Assembly: GCA_036403155.1 (NCBI GenBank)
Contig: DASWRM010000007.1
Span: forward strand, 62,001-126,000
Length of the DNA: 64,000 nucleotides
From: Gaiellales bacterium
GTDB lineage: Bacteria; Actinomycetota; Thermoleophilia; Gaiellales; JAICJC01
Direction of reading: 5' to 3'
Positions within the stretch are counted from its first letter, which is position 1, and every line of letters begins with the position of its first letter. Below the pieces are notes generated by a model. The model saw nothing but the letters and a program-made list of their open reading frames with translations. It had not been told where the DNA came from and made no database searches. Position numbers and translations under genes: made by a program. Below are positions 16,274-23,938 of this stretch, piece after piece.

Positions 16274-16518
16274 CGACGAGCGTGGATCCCTGCGTCGGCG
16301 TCGAGAGCAAGCTCCAGCCATACCTCGACCGGCAGCTGACGCCGGGCGAGGTGTCGATGATCGAGCAGCACCTGGGCGATTGCGCGTACTGCCGGGAGCG
16401 GTACCACTTCGAGGCGAAGCTCCGCGACACGGTCAAGACGGTCTGCTGCGGCGATCCCGTGCCCGAGGGGCTGGTCGACCGCGTGCGCCTGCACTGCCGC
16501 GGTCACCGCGAGGCGTAG
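16270..16518 (+). CDS. Zinc-binding anti-sigma factor, RsrA-like
   Basis: The 82-residue protein contains HLGDCAYC near residues 34-41, the HxxxCxxC core of zinc anti-sigma proteins, plus an upstream Cys8 and a downstream CC pair near 58. In RsrA, oxidation of these thiols releases zinc and frees the sigma factor. The ATG overlaps the sigma-factor stop by 4 bases, so the pair should be made together. The 3' end overlaps the convergent nucleotidyltransferase gene by 16 bases. Confidence 0.88.
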   Translation: MTTSVDPCVGVESKLQPYLDRQLTPGEVSMIEQHLGDCAYCRERYHFEAKLRDTVKTVCCGDPVPEGLVDRVRLHCRGHREA

Positions 16519-17027
16519 TCGACGTCGCCCGGCGCCGGGAGATCCGAGCAATCCACGAGCGCGACGGCGACCGTCCGTCCGGGCGTGTCGCCGGTGTCCG
16601 GGAGCCCGGGCCACTCCGCGCGCGGGAGCACCACGGGGTGCGCCCGGCCGCTGCCGTAGTCAGCGGCCCGCGCACCGCGGCCGGCTGCCACCCTGCGCAC
16701 CGCCTCGGCGCTCAGCGCCGGCCCGTCGCCGAGCACGACCAGCGCCTCGTCCACCTCGACCGGCAGCGATGCCAGGGCGCAGCGCAGCGAGGCGGCCTGG
16801 CCGGCGCGCCACGCGCCGCAGGTGACCGGCTGCGCGCCGTGCAGCGGCACCCGCGCGAGGATCTCCTCGGCACGGGCGCCGAGCACCACGCGCCGCGTCT
16901 CGACGCCCGCGTCGGCCACCGTCGCGCAGACCACCTCCAGCATCGGCCGGCCGCCGACGTCGTGCAGCTGCTTGGCGCCTCCGTAGCGGCGCCCTTCGCC
17001 GGCGGCAAGGATCACGGCTGCGAGCAC
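16503..17027 (-). CDS. MobA/MocA-like nucleotidyltransferase
   Basis: The 174-residue protein starts VLAAVILAAGEGRRYGGAKQL, the nucleotide-binding loop of molybdenum-cofactor cytidylyl/guanylyltransferases (LAAGxSxRxGxxK). LVVLGDGPALSAEAV holds the metal-binding aspartate, and GRAHPVVLPRAEW is a further MocA-type segment. It probably transfers CMP or another nucleotide to a cofactor. The GTG at 17027 is chosen because TACGGT lies 6 bases upstream; GTG at 17051 is the alternative. modABC and two MOSC genes are elsewhere in the window. Confidence 0.8.
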   Translation of the reverse strand: MLAAVILAAGEGRRYGGAKQLHDVGGRPMLEVVCATVADAGVETRRVVLGARAEEILARVPLHGAQPVTCGAWRAGQAASLRCALASLPVEVDEALVVLGDGPALSAEAVRRVAAGRGARAADYGSGRAHPVVLPRAEWPGLPDTGDTPGRTVAVALVDCSDLPAPGDVDYASR

Positions 17028-17068
17028 GCGCCAACCGTAGCCGAGCGCCACCTGCTAGGTTCTCGGCC

Positions 17069-18217
17069 ATGACCAGACCGCTCCTCATCCATGCCGACTC
17101 CATGCGCGACGCGGACATGTTCGTGGCCACCGGCGTCACCGTGGTCGACCCGTTCACGTACCTCGAGCTGGACGGCAGGCGGATCATCGTCGCCAGCGTG
17201 CTCGAGGCGGACGTGATCCAGCGCGACTCCCGTGCCACGGAGGTGTGGCGCGACGACGATTTCGGCACGCGCGATCTCGTCAGGCAGGGATGGGACTACG
17301 AGGACGCGGTCATGGAGCGGGTGCGCCGCGTGCTCGAGCGAGCCGGGGTGGCCGAGGTCGCCGTGCCCCCGTCGTTCCCTGTCGCGCTGGCGGACTACCT
17401 GCGCGCGAAGGACGTCGCGGTGGTGCCCGACCGTGCCGCATTCGAGGCGCTACGGCGAAGCAAGGACGCAGAGCAGCTCGCCGCGATCCGTGCCGCGCAG
17501 CGCGCCACGGAGGCGTCCTTCACAGCGGCTCGCGAGCTGCTCGGCTCGGCGTCTCCGGGGCCGGACGGTCTCGTCGCCGGCGGCGAGCCGGTCACCAGCG
17601 AGCGGGTGCGCGATGCCATCGTGCAGACCCTGCGCGCGCACGGGTGCGAGGGCGAGCCGCCGCTGGTCGGAGCCGGCCCGACCGGAGCACGGGTGCACGA
17701 CCTCGGCAGCGGCCCGATCCACCCGAACGAGCCGATCATCATCGACGTTTTCCCGCAGAACGCGGCGAGCCGCTACTGCGCCGACATGACGCGCACCTTC
17801 TGCTGGGGCGATGCGCCGGACCGGCTGAAGGCGATGCACGCTGCGGTGCTCGAGGCGCTCCGTCGCAGTACCGAGGCGATCGCGCCCGGGGTCTCCGGCG
17901 AGCGGCCGTGGGAGGTGGCGTGCGACGTGATCGAGGCTGCCGGGTTCCGCACGACCCGCCAGCTCGGCGAGGGCGAGACGCTCGACGAGGACTTCTTCCA
18001 CGGCCTCGGCCACGGCGTCGGGGTCGAGGTGCACGAGGCTCCGAACATGGGGCTCGGTGCACGCGAGGAGCTCCGTGCCGGCGACGTCGTGACCGTCGAA
18101 CCCGGCGTGTACCGCAAGGATTTCGGCGGCGTGCGGCTCGAGGATCTGGTGCTCGTCACCGACGGCGGGCACGAGGTGCTCACCGACTACGACTACGAGC
18201 TCGAGATCCGGCCCTAG
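17069..18217 (+). CDS. M24 family metallopeptidase (Xaa-Pro aminopeptidase-like)
   Basis: The 382-residue protein has an N-terminal creatinase-like domain of about 135 residues and a pita-bread catalytic domain. Metal ligands are visible: IIIDVFPQN and CADMTRTF supply two aspartates, [13 protein letters not shown] the histidine, and VTVEPGVY and VRLEDLVLV two glutamates. It is likely a cytoplasmic dipeptidase or aminopeptidase. TAGGTT at 17056-17061 lies 7 bases before the ATG. The gene is divergent from the nucleotidyltransferase with only 41 bases between starts. Confidence 0.9.
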   Translation: MTRPLLIHADSMRDADMFVATGVTVVDPFTYLELDGRRIIVASVLEADVIQRDSRATEVWRDDDFGTRDLVRQGWDYEDAVMERVRRVLERAGVAEVAVPPSFPVALADYLRAKDVAVVPDRAAFEALRRSKDAEQLAAIRAAQRATEASFTAARELLGSASPGPDGLVAGGEPVTSERVRDAIVQTLRAHGCEGEPPLVGAGPTGARVHDLGSGPIHPNEPIIIDVFPQNAASRYCADMTRTFCWGDAPDRLKAMHAAVLEALRRSTEAIAPGVSGERPWEVACDVIEAAGFRTTRQLGEGETLDEDFFHGLGHGVGVEVHEAPNMGLGAREELRAGDVVTVEPGVYRKDFGGVRLEDLVLVTDGGHEVLTDYDYELEIRP

Positions 18218-18224
18218 CCAACGG

Positions 18225-18242
18225 CGCCGCCGTCAGGCGGCG
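18225..18242. terminator. Bidirectional hairpin between convergent peptidase genes
   Basis: CGCCGCC (18225-18231) and GGCGGCG (18236-18242) form a perfect 7-bp stem around the loop GTCA. The right part contains the stop region of the M16 peptidase gene. It follows the M24 stop by 7 bases and could end transcripts from both sides. No U tract is present. Confidence 0.5.
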
Positions 18243-19495
18243 ATGACGTCCAGGAACCGCTGCTGGTCGTCGAACGGCCCTACGATCGCGAGGTTGAGGC
18301 CGTCGTCGACCACGACTTGGCGGGCGACTCGCTGGATGTCCTCTGCGGTGACGCGCTCGATTCCCTCCAGCACCTCGTCGATCTCGGCCACCTTGTCCTC
18401 GAGCACCTCGCGCCGCAGGCCGAACATCAGCAGGCCCTTGGGGTCCTCGAGCTGCAGCACCATGCGGCCCTTGAGGTAGTTCTTGCAGCGCCGCAGCTCG
18501 TCGGCCGGCACCGGGTCCGCGACCAGCTTGCGGAACTCGCCCGCGATCGTCCCGACCGCCTGGTCGATGCGCTCGACATCGACCCCCGCCTGGGCGAAGA
18601 GCGTGCCCGTGTCCGCGTAGCTCTGGTGGTAGCCGTAGACGTAGTAGGCCAGGCCGAGCCGCTCGCGCACCTCGATGAACAGCCGCGAGGACATGCCGCC
18701 GCCCAACACGGTCGTCAGCACCTGCATGGCATAGCGGTCGGGGCTTCGCGTCTCGAGCCCCCGCACTCCCAGCCGGAGGTGCGCCTGATCGGAGTCGCGT
18801 GTCTCGAGCATGACCCGCGGCTCGGTCTGCACGAACTCCACCGGGGCCATGTCACCGCTGGCGCGGTCCTCCAGGTGTCCGAACTTCTCGCTCACCTCGG
18901 CGGCGAAGTCGCCGTCGACGGCACCGGCCGCTCCCACGACCATGCGGCGCGGCGTGTACCAGGCGTCCAGGTAGCCGAGGAACGTGTCCCGGGTTGCGGC
19001 GCGGATCGTCTCCTTGCGCCCGATGATGTGCCAGCCGAGCGGCTGATCGCCGTAGAGCAGCGTCTCGTACACATCGTCGACGTGGTCGCGCGGCGTGTCG
19101 ACGTACATGTTCAGCTCTTCGATGATGACGCCTTTCTCCCGCTCGATCTCGTCGGGGTCGAAGCGGGACGCAAGCAGCTGATCGGAGAGCACGTCGAGCG
19201 CCAGCCGGCGGTGCTCGGCAGCGCACTTGATGTAGTAGCCGGTGTACTCCTTGCCCGTGAACGCGTTGAACTCGCCGCCGATGCCGTCGACCTCGGCCGA
19301 GATGTCCTTTGCGGTCGGCCGCTTCTCGGTGCCCTTGAAGAACATGTGCTCGGCGAAGTGCGCGATGCCGCTGGTCGGCTTGGTCTCGTAGCGGGAGCCG
19401 GCGGCGAGCATCACCATCACCGCGACCGACTTCGCGCCGGTCATGGGGTTGGTGATGACGCGCAGGCCGTTTGGAAGCTCGGTCTTGGTGAACAT
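18233..19495 (-). CDS. M16 family zinc peptidase (processing-peptidase-like)
   Basis: The 420-residue protein carries the inverted zinc motif HFAEH (H46, E49, H50) and the downstream glutamate in EREKGVIIEELNMY. The second half (GGGMSSRLFIEVRERLGLAYYVYGYHQSY) is the inactive M16 C-terminal domain that completes the chamber. It has no signal peptide, so it probably acts in the cytoplasm. TACGAT (19508-19503) stands 7 bases before the ATG, suggesting a leaderless message. It is divergent from the hydrolase at 19551. Confidence 0.92.
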   Translation of the reverse strand: MFTKTELPNGLRVITNPMTGAKSVAVMVMLAAGSRYETKPTSGIAHFAEHMFFKGTEKRPTAKDISAEVDGIGGEFNAFTGKEYTGYYIKCAAEHRRLALDVLSDQLLASRFDPDEIEREKGVIIEELNMYVDTPRDHVDDVYETLLYGDQPLGWHIIGRKETIRAATRDTFLGYLDAWYTPRRMVVGAAGAVDGDFAAEVSEKFGHLEDRASGDMAPVEFVQTEPRVMLETRDSDQAHLRLGVRGLETRSPDRYAMQVLTTVLGGGMSSRLFIEVRERLGLAYYVYGYHQSYADTGTLFAQAGVDVERIDQAVGTIAGEFRKLVADPVPADELRRCKNYLKGRMVLQLEDPKGLLMFGLRREVLEDKVAEIDEVLEGIERVTAEDIQRVARQVVVDDGLNLAIVGPFDDQQRFLDVIAA

Positions 19496-19550
19496 GGGCG
19501 TGATCGTAGTCGCAGCGGGGAACCGGTGTCGATGTGCGAGACTCGGAGCC

Positions 19551-20333
19551 GTGACGCCGACGCCCGACCCCTCGAGTCCGGTCCGGAGCGAGACCGTGCG
19601 GGTGGACGCGCCCGATGGCCCCGCAGACGTGCTGGTGTCCCGGCCCGAGGGCGGCGGGCCGCTTCCCGCCGTGCTGCTCTACACCGACGCCTACGGCATC
19701 CGTCCTGCGGCGCAGGCCCATGTCGAGCGCCTCGCGTCCCACGGGTACCTGGTGATTGCGCCGAACCTGTTCTACCGGCATGGTCCGCCGCGTGTCGTCC
19801 CCGACCTCGAGCGGCTGATGCGCTCGGAGGACCGCTCCGCGCTGTTCGAGGCGCTGGGGCCGAAGATGGCGGCTCTGACGCCCGACGCGACCGTGGCCGA
19901 CGCCCGCGCCTGGCTGGGATGCCTGGCGGAGCGGCCGGACGTCCGCGACGGCCCGATCGGCACGGTCGGGTACTGCCTGGGCGGCCGCCTCAGCCTGCGC
20001 ACCGCCGGCGCGTTTCCCGACGCCGTTTCGGCGGCGGCCAGCTTCCACGGCGGCAACCTTGCCACGACCGAGGGGGACAGCCCACACCTCGTGGCGGTGA
20101 ACGCGGCGGCTGAGCTCTACATCGGCCACGCCGACAACGACCGCTCGATGGATCCGGAGCAGATGGGCAGGCTCACCAGGGCGCTCGCCGAGGCCCATGT
20201 CCGCCACACCGCCGAGCTCTACGTCGGCGCCGGCCACGGGTGGACGCAGACGGACACGCCTGTGTACGACGAGCCGTCCGCGGAGCGCCACTGGCAGCGC
20301 CTCGTGGACCTGTTCGACCGCGTGCTCGGTTAA
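19551..20333 (+). CDS. Dienelactone hydrolase family protein
   Basis: The 260-residue alpha/beta hydrolase has the nucleophile elbow GYCLGGRLS (catalytic Cys), an aspartate in YIGHADND and the histidine in GAGHGWT, the Cys-Asp-His triad of dienelactone hydrolases. Such enzymes open lactone or ester bonds in catabolic pathways, but the substrate cannot be told. The GTG at 19551 gives the family N-terminus; the open frame upstream belongs to antisense of the peptidase gene. Its TAA stop is shared, in TTAA, with the convergent sigma-factor gene. Confidence 0.88.
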   Translation: MTPTPDPSSPVRSETVRVDAPDGPADVLVSRPEGGGPLPAVLLYTDAYGIRPAAQAHVERLASHGYLVIAPNLFYRHGPPRVVPDLERLMRSEDRSALFEALGPKMAALTPDATVADARAWLGCLAERPDVRDGPIGTVGYCLGGRLSLRTAGAFPDAVSAAASFHGGNLATTEGDSPHLVAVNAAAELYIGHADNDRSMDPEQMGRLTRALAEAHVRHTAELYVGAGHGWTQTDTPVYDEPSAERHWQRLVDLFDRVLG

Positions 20334-21502
20334 CCCGGAAGGTCGGCCAGCCGCCTCTGCACGAACGCCCGCTCGTGGGCGTCCGTGACCAGCGGCAGCG
20401 CGCGGCGATAGGCCTCACGCGCCTCGTCCAGGCGTCCCAGCCGGCGGAGCAGCTCCCCGCGCGTCGTGTGGAGATAGCGGTAGCCGTCGAGGTCGAGGGC
20501 ATCCGCGATCCGCAGCCCGGCCGCCGCGCCGTGCGCTTCGGCGACGGCGACGGCCCGGTTCAGCTCGACCACCGGGGACGCGGTCAGCCGCGCCAGCTCG
20601 CCGTAGAGGACGGCGATCTGCGGCCAGTCGCGCTCCGGCTCCACATGCAGTGCCGCGATCGCCGCCTGCACGACGTAGGGGCCGCGGCCGCGGAGTGCGA
20701 GACCGCGGTCGAGCGCGGCGATGCCGGCTGCGATCTGGCGCTCATCCCACAGCGCCCGGTCCTGGTCCTCGAGCAGCACGATCGCCCCGTCCCGCACCCG
20801 CGCGTCCCGCCGGGCGTCCTGCAGCAGCATCAGCGCGAGCAGCCCGAGCGGCTCCGGCTCGTCCGGCATCAACGCGGTCAGCGCGGTGCCGAGGCGTATC
20901 GCCTCCGCCGTGAGCGTCCCTCCCGACGTATACCCCTGATTGAAGATCAGATACACCGTTGCCAGTACGGCAGACAGGCGGTCGGGAAGCAGGTGCGGCG
21001 GCGGGACGCGGAACGGGATTCCGGCGGCCGCGATCTTCTTCTTTGCGCGGACGAGCCTCTGCGCCATGGTGGTCTCGGGTACCAGGAACGCGTGTGCGAT
21101 CTGCTCGGTCGTCAGCCCGCCCAGGGTGCGCAGCGTGAGCGCCACCTGCGCATCGAGCGAGAGCGCGGGGTGGCAGCACGTGAAGACCAGCTCGAGCCGT
21201 TCGTCCGGGAAGCCCGTGTCGTCCATCTCGTCCTCCACCCCCTCCACCGGCTCCAGCTGCCGGAGCTTCGCCTCGTAGGTGCGGTCGCGGCGGATGCGGT
21301 CGACCGCCCTGTTGCGGCCCGTGGCGATCAGCCAGGCGGCCGGGTGGTCGGGTGTGCCGTCGGCGGGCCATCGCTCGGCCGCCCGGGCGAACGCCTCCTG
21401 CGCGGCTTCCTCGGCGAGGTCGAAGTCGCCGAGGAAGCCGATCAGCGCGGCCAGCACGCGGCCCCAGTGGTCGCGATAGACCGCCTCGAGGTCGCTCACC
21501 AC
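20330..21502 (-). CDS. ECF42-type RNA polymerase sigma factor with C-terminal DUF6596/TPR-like extension
   Basis: The 390-residue protein has sigma region 2 (LAEEAAQEAFARAAERWP, AAWLIATGRNRAVDRIRRDRTY), region 4 (LRTLGGLTTEQIAHAFLVPETTMAQRLVRAKKKI), and a C-terminal domain of about 200 residues with helical-repeat character. Such extended sigma factors are paired with YCII/DGPF proteins instead of anti-sigma factors, and that gene is directly upstream at 21496-21855 with a 7-base overlap. The extension is thought to regulate activity. Target promoters are unknown. Confidence 0.9.
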   Translation of the reverse strand: MVSDLEAVYRDHWGRVLAALIGFLGDFDLAEEAAQEAFARAAERWPADGTPDHPAAWLIATGRNRAVDRIRRDRTYEAKLRQLEPVEGVEDEMDDTGFPDERLELVFTCCHPALSLDAQVALTLRTLGGLTTEQIAHAFLVPETTMAQRLVRAKKKIAAAGIPFRVPPPHLLPDRLSAVLATVYLIFNQGYTSGGTLTAEAIRLGTALTALMPDEPEPLGLLALMLLQDARRDARVRDGAIVLLEDQDRALWDERQIAAGIAALDRGLALRGRGPYVVQAAIAALHVEPERDWPQIAVLYGELARLTASPVVELNRAVAVAEAHGAAAGLRIADALDLDGYRYLHTTRGELLRRLGRLDEAREAYRRALPLVTDAHERAFVQRRLADLPG

Positions 21503-21855
21503 TCGGCGACCGGCCGGATCTCGATCGCGCCGCCCATCCGGGCAGCCGGGATCCGGGCGGCCAGCTCGATCGCCGCGTCAAGATCCTCGGCCTCGTAGGT
21601 CAGCCATCCGCCGAGCGCCTCCTTCGTCTCGGTGAAGGGGCCGTCGGTCGTCAGCGTGCGGCCGTCCTGCACCCGCACGGTCGTTGCCGTCTCCGGCGGC
21701 TGCAGTCCCGTGCCGGGCGTGACGCCGGGCGTCTGGGTGACGGCCTGGTAGTCGGCGTACACCTGCTGCTGCTCCTCGGCGGACAGCTTCGCCCACTCAT
21801 CGGGGCTGGCCGGGGTGGGGGTGGTGCCCTGCTGGATCAAGAGCACGTACTTCAT
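21496..21855 (-). CDS. YCII-related (DGPF domain) protein
   Basis: The 119-residue protein starts MKYVLLIQQG and contains TTDGPFTETKEALGGWL near residues 67-83; DGPF names the family. The fold is a small ferredoxin-like barrel with unknown chemistry. It is co-transcribed with the ECF42-type sigma factor and is the usual partner of such factors. A GAAGGAGG ribosome binding site stands about 6 bases before the ATG, and TACATT further upstream is a possible -10 element, so this transcript has a true leader. Confidence 0.9.
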   Translation of the reverse strand: MKYVLLIQQGTTPTPASPDEWAKLSAEEQQQVYADYQAVTQTPGVTPGTGLQPPETATTVRVQDGRTLTTDGPFTETKEALGGWLTYEAEDLDAAIELAARIPAARMGGAIEIRPVAEW

Positions 21856-21932
21856 GGTGGTCCTCCTTCGGGGGAATGTAGTGCCTGGAGGACGAACGGC
21901 GGCGGCCGGAATCGACAGCGAATGACGGGGGA

Positions 21933-22724
21933 TCAGCCGATGGCCGCGATCCGGTCGCCGAGGGCGATCGTCCCTCCGCGCAGGATGTCGGCTCGAAGCC
22001 CGCCGCGATGGACGAGAGGGCGCAGGATCCCGGGGCGCGCGAGCCGCTCAAGATGCGAGCAAGGCTCGGCCAGCCGGCGGCCGACGCATTCGGCGTCGCC
22101 CACCGCGAACCGCCGGCCGACCAGCGCGTTCAGCTCGATGCCGGTGGTGACGATGTTGCGGCGCGCTGCCTCCCACGGAAGGCCGATGTCGTCCAGCACC
22201 TCCGCCTCGACCAGGGTCAGCTGGTAGCCGCGCCCGGGCTTGCTGAACGTCCCCTGCCCGGCGTGGTAGCGGTCGCCCTCGAGCCCCCGGCCCTCCACGG
22301 CGCGTCCGGTGTCGACCCGCACCAGCGGCCGTTCGGCGGCGTCCGCCACCAGGATGGCCGCCACCCGGCCGGTACCGGGCGTCGTGCCGTATGGCTCGTC
22401 GATCGGCAGGCGGACGTCCAGGCGGGCGAGCAGCCACCCCTGCTCGATCGTCCCGCCGCCGGCGAGCACGGCCTCCGGGTCGTGGAGCGGCCCGGCGGGC
22501 GACCCGAACATGACCACCGCATGACGGCGATCGCCGCGCCGTACGCCGGCGATCCAGGGCCCCGGCCAGGCGAACGCGTCGGGATCCGCCACCGGCACGA
22601 GCCCGAGATTCCTCTCCGCCAGCCACTGGCCGAAGAAGGTGAGGGCGTCGCCGTCCGGAGCCGGCAGCTGCGACTGGAGGATGACGGCCAGGCAGTCCCG
22701 CACCTCGAGGTCGAACGGCGTCAT
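21933..22724 (-). CDS. MOSC domain protein with an unrecognised N-terminal domain
   Basis: The 263-residue protein has a C-terminal MOSC beta barrel from about residue 120 (GRAVEGRGLEGDRYHAGQGTF, LTLVEAEVL, RRNIVTTGIELNALVGRRFAVG) with the catalytic-type cysteine in AEPCSHLERL. MOSC domains handle molybdenum cofactor or N-hydroxylated substrates. The first 115 residues, including FFGQWLAERNLGLVPV and FAWPGPWIAGV, are not a domain I recognise. TACGAT stands 6 bases before the ATG, giving a leaderless arrangement. It is divergent from nucS. Confidence 0.8.
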   Translation of the reverse strand: MTPFDLEVRDCLAVILQSQLPAPDGDALTFFGQWLAERNLGLVPVADPDAFAWPGPWIAGVRRGDRRHAVVMFGSPAGPLHDPEAVLAGGGTIEQGWLLARLDVRLPIDEPYGTTPGTGRVAAILVADAAERPLVRVDTGRAVEGRGLEGDRYHAGQGTFSKPGRGYQLTLVEAEVLDDIGLPWEAARRNIVTTGIELNALVGRRFAVGDAECVGRRLAEPCSHLERLARPGILRPLVHRGGLRADILRGGTIALGDRIAAIG

Positions 22725-22774
22725 GCCGGCATCGTAGGTGGTCGAGCGCCCTGCGAGCGCCTAGGCTCCCGCCG

Positions 22775-23440
22775 ATGCGGATCCTCGTCGCCCGTTGCGA
22801 GATCGCCTACCACGGGCGCGCCACGACGCGGCTCGGCGCCGGCGACCGCGTGATCCTGTTCAAGCAGGACGGCTCGCTCTGCGTCCACGCGGACAAGGGG
22901 TTCAAGCCCCTGAACTACATGCCCGGGCCGACAGCCGTCAGCCAGGAGGGGGACGTCATCAGGGTCTACCGCCCGGCATCGGACGAGTCGCTCGTGATCG
23001 TCCTGCACGAGGTGTTCGCGGACGCCGAGCAACCGCTCGAGGACGATGCCGTGCTCGAGCACGAGGGCGCCGAGCGCCAGATCCACGTGCTGCTCGAGCG
23101 GGCTCCCGAGACGATCGAGGCAGGGCTGACGGTGCTCGAGCGGGAGCGGTTCACGGACACCGGGCCGATCGACCTGTTCTGCCGCGATGCCGAGGGCCGC
23201 ACCGTGGTAGTCGAGGTGAAGCGGACGCGGGCGGTCGCTGCCCACGTCGAGCAGCTGACCCGGTACTGTCAGCGCGTCGATCTCGACCCTGTGCATGCTC
23301 CCTGCCGCGGTATCCTGGTCGCCCCCGAGATTGCGCCTCAGGCGCGGGTGCTCTGCGAGGCGCGCGGCTACGCCTTCGTGGAGCTCGACTTCGGCGCGTT
23401 GAAGGACGGGGCCGCGCCCGAGCTGACGCTCTTCGAGTGA
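22775..23440 (+). CDS. nucS: Endonuclease NucS (EndoMS, mismatch-specific)
   Basis: The 221-residue protein has the N-terminal DNA-binding domain (DRVILFKQDGSLCVHADKGFKPLNYMPGPT) and a RecB-like nuclease domain with DTGPIDLFCRDAEGRTVVVEVKR, supplying the D, E and K catalytic residues, and QLTRYCQRVD. NucS cuts both strands at certain mismatches and replaces MutSL in many actinobacteria and archaea. The last residues ELTLFE resemble a clamp-binding motif, fitting a role with DnaN. TAGGCT at 22762-22767 lies 7 bases before the ATG. Confidence 0.93.
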   Translation: MRILVARCEIAYHGRATTRLGAGDRVILFKQDGSLCVHADKGFKPLNYMPGPTAVSQEGDVIRVYRPASDESLVIVLHEVFADAEQPLEDDAVLEHEGAERQIHVLLERAPETIEAGLTVLERERFTDTGPIDLFCRDAEGRTVVVEVKRTRAVAAHVEQLTRYCQRVDLDPVHAPCRGILVAPEIAPQARVLCEARGYAFVELDFGALKDGAAPELTLFE

Positions 23441-23454
23441 CGCCGGAGCTCGGC

Positions 23455-23898
23455 CTACGCCTGGGCTGCCGGGTGCGCGCCGCGGTCCGACGCGAACGCT
23501 GCGAACGAGGCGGACTGCTTCCGGAGGTCGCGGCGGATCATCGGCCCCATCGCGGGGAACGCGAACCGGAGCGCGCCCTTGGGCCGGAAGTCGAAGTCGC
23601 CGTGCAGCCGCGACCCGGCGCCGTCGTGGCTGAACCGGAACGTCGCCGTGATGTCCATCTGCTTGCCGGTGACCTCGAAGACGAGCAGCTCGGGCTGCCG
23701 GTGGGTCGTGATCACCGCCTCGTACTCCTGCCCGCGGTTGACCGTGAGGAACCGGGAGCCCTGACCGATCGGCTCACCGCTCAGGAGCTCCGAGCGCGAC
23801 ACCTGCCCGTTCCACGCCGGCTCGTTGCGGGCGTCCGCCATGGCCGCGAACGCCTCCGCTGCCGGCGCCGCGATCGTGCTGTCCGTGGTGAACGTCAC
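23455..23898 (-). CDS. SRPBCC (START-like) family protein
   Basis: The 147-residue protein starts MTFTTDSTIAAPAAEAFAAMADARNEPAW, the usual opening of polyketide-cyclase-like/SRPBCC ligand-binding proteins, and continues with an alternating beta pattern (ELLVFEVTGKQMDITATFRF) before a C-terminal helix. These proteins bind hydrophobic ligands in a helix-grip fold; the ligand here is unknown. The GTG start lies 6 bases after TAGCAT, so a leaderless message is likely. It is convergent with nucS, 14 bases apart. Confidence 0.82.
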   Translation of the reverse strand: MTFTTDSTIAAPAAEAFAAMADARNEPAWNGQVSRSELLSGEPIGQGSRFLTVNRGQEYEAVITTHRQPELLVFEVTGKQMDITATFRFSHDGAGSRLHGDFDFRPKGALRFAFPAMGPMIRRDLRKQSASFAAFASDRGAHPAAQA

Positions 23899-23938
23899 GC
23901 GGCGATGCTACCGCGGCGCGGCGGATCGTGCAGCCCGC

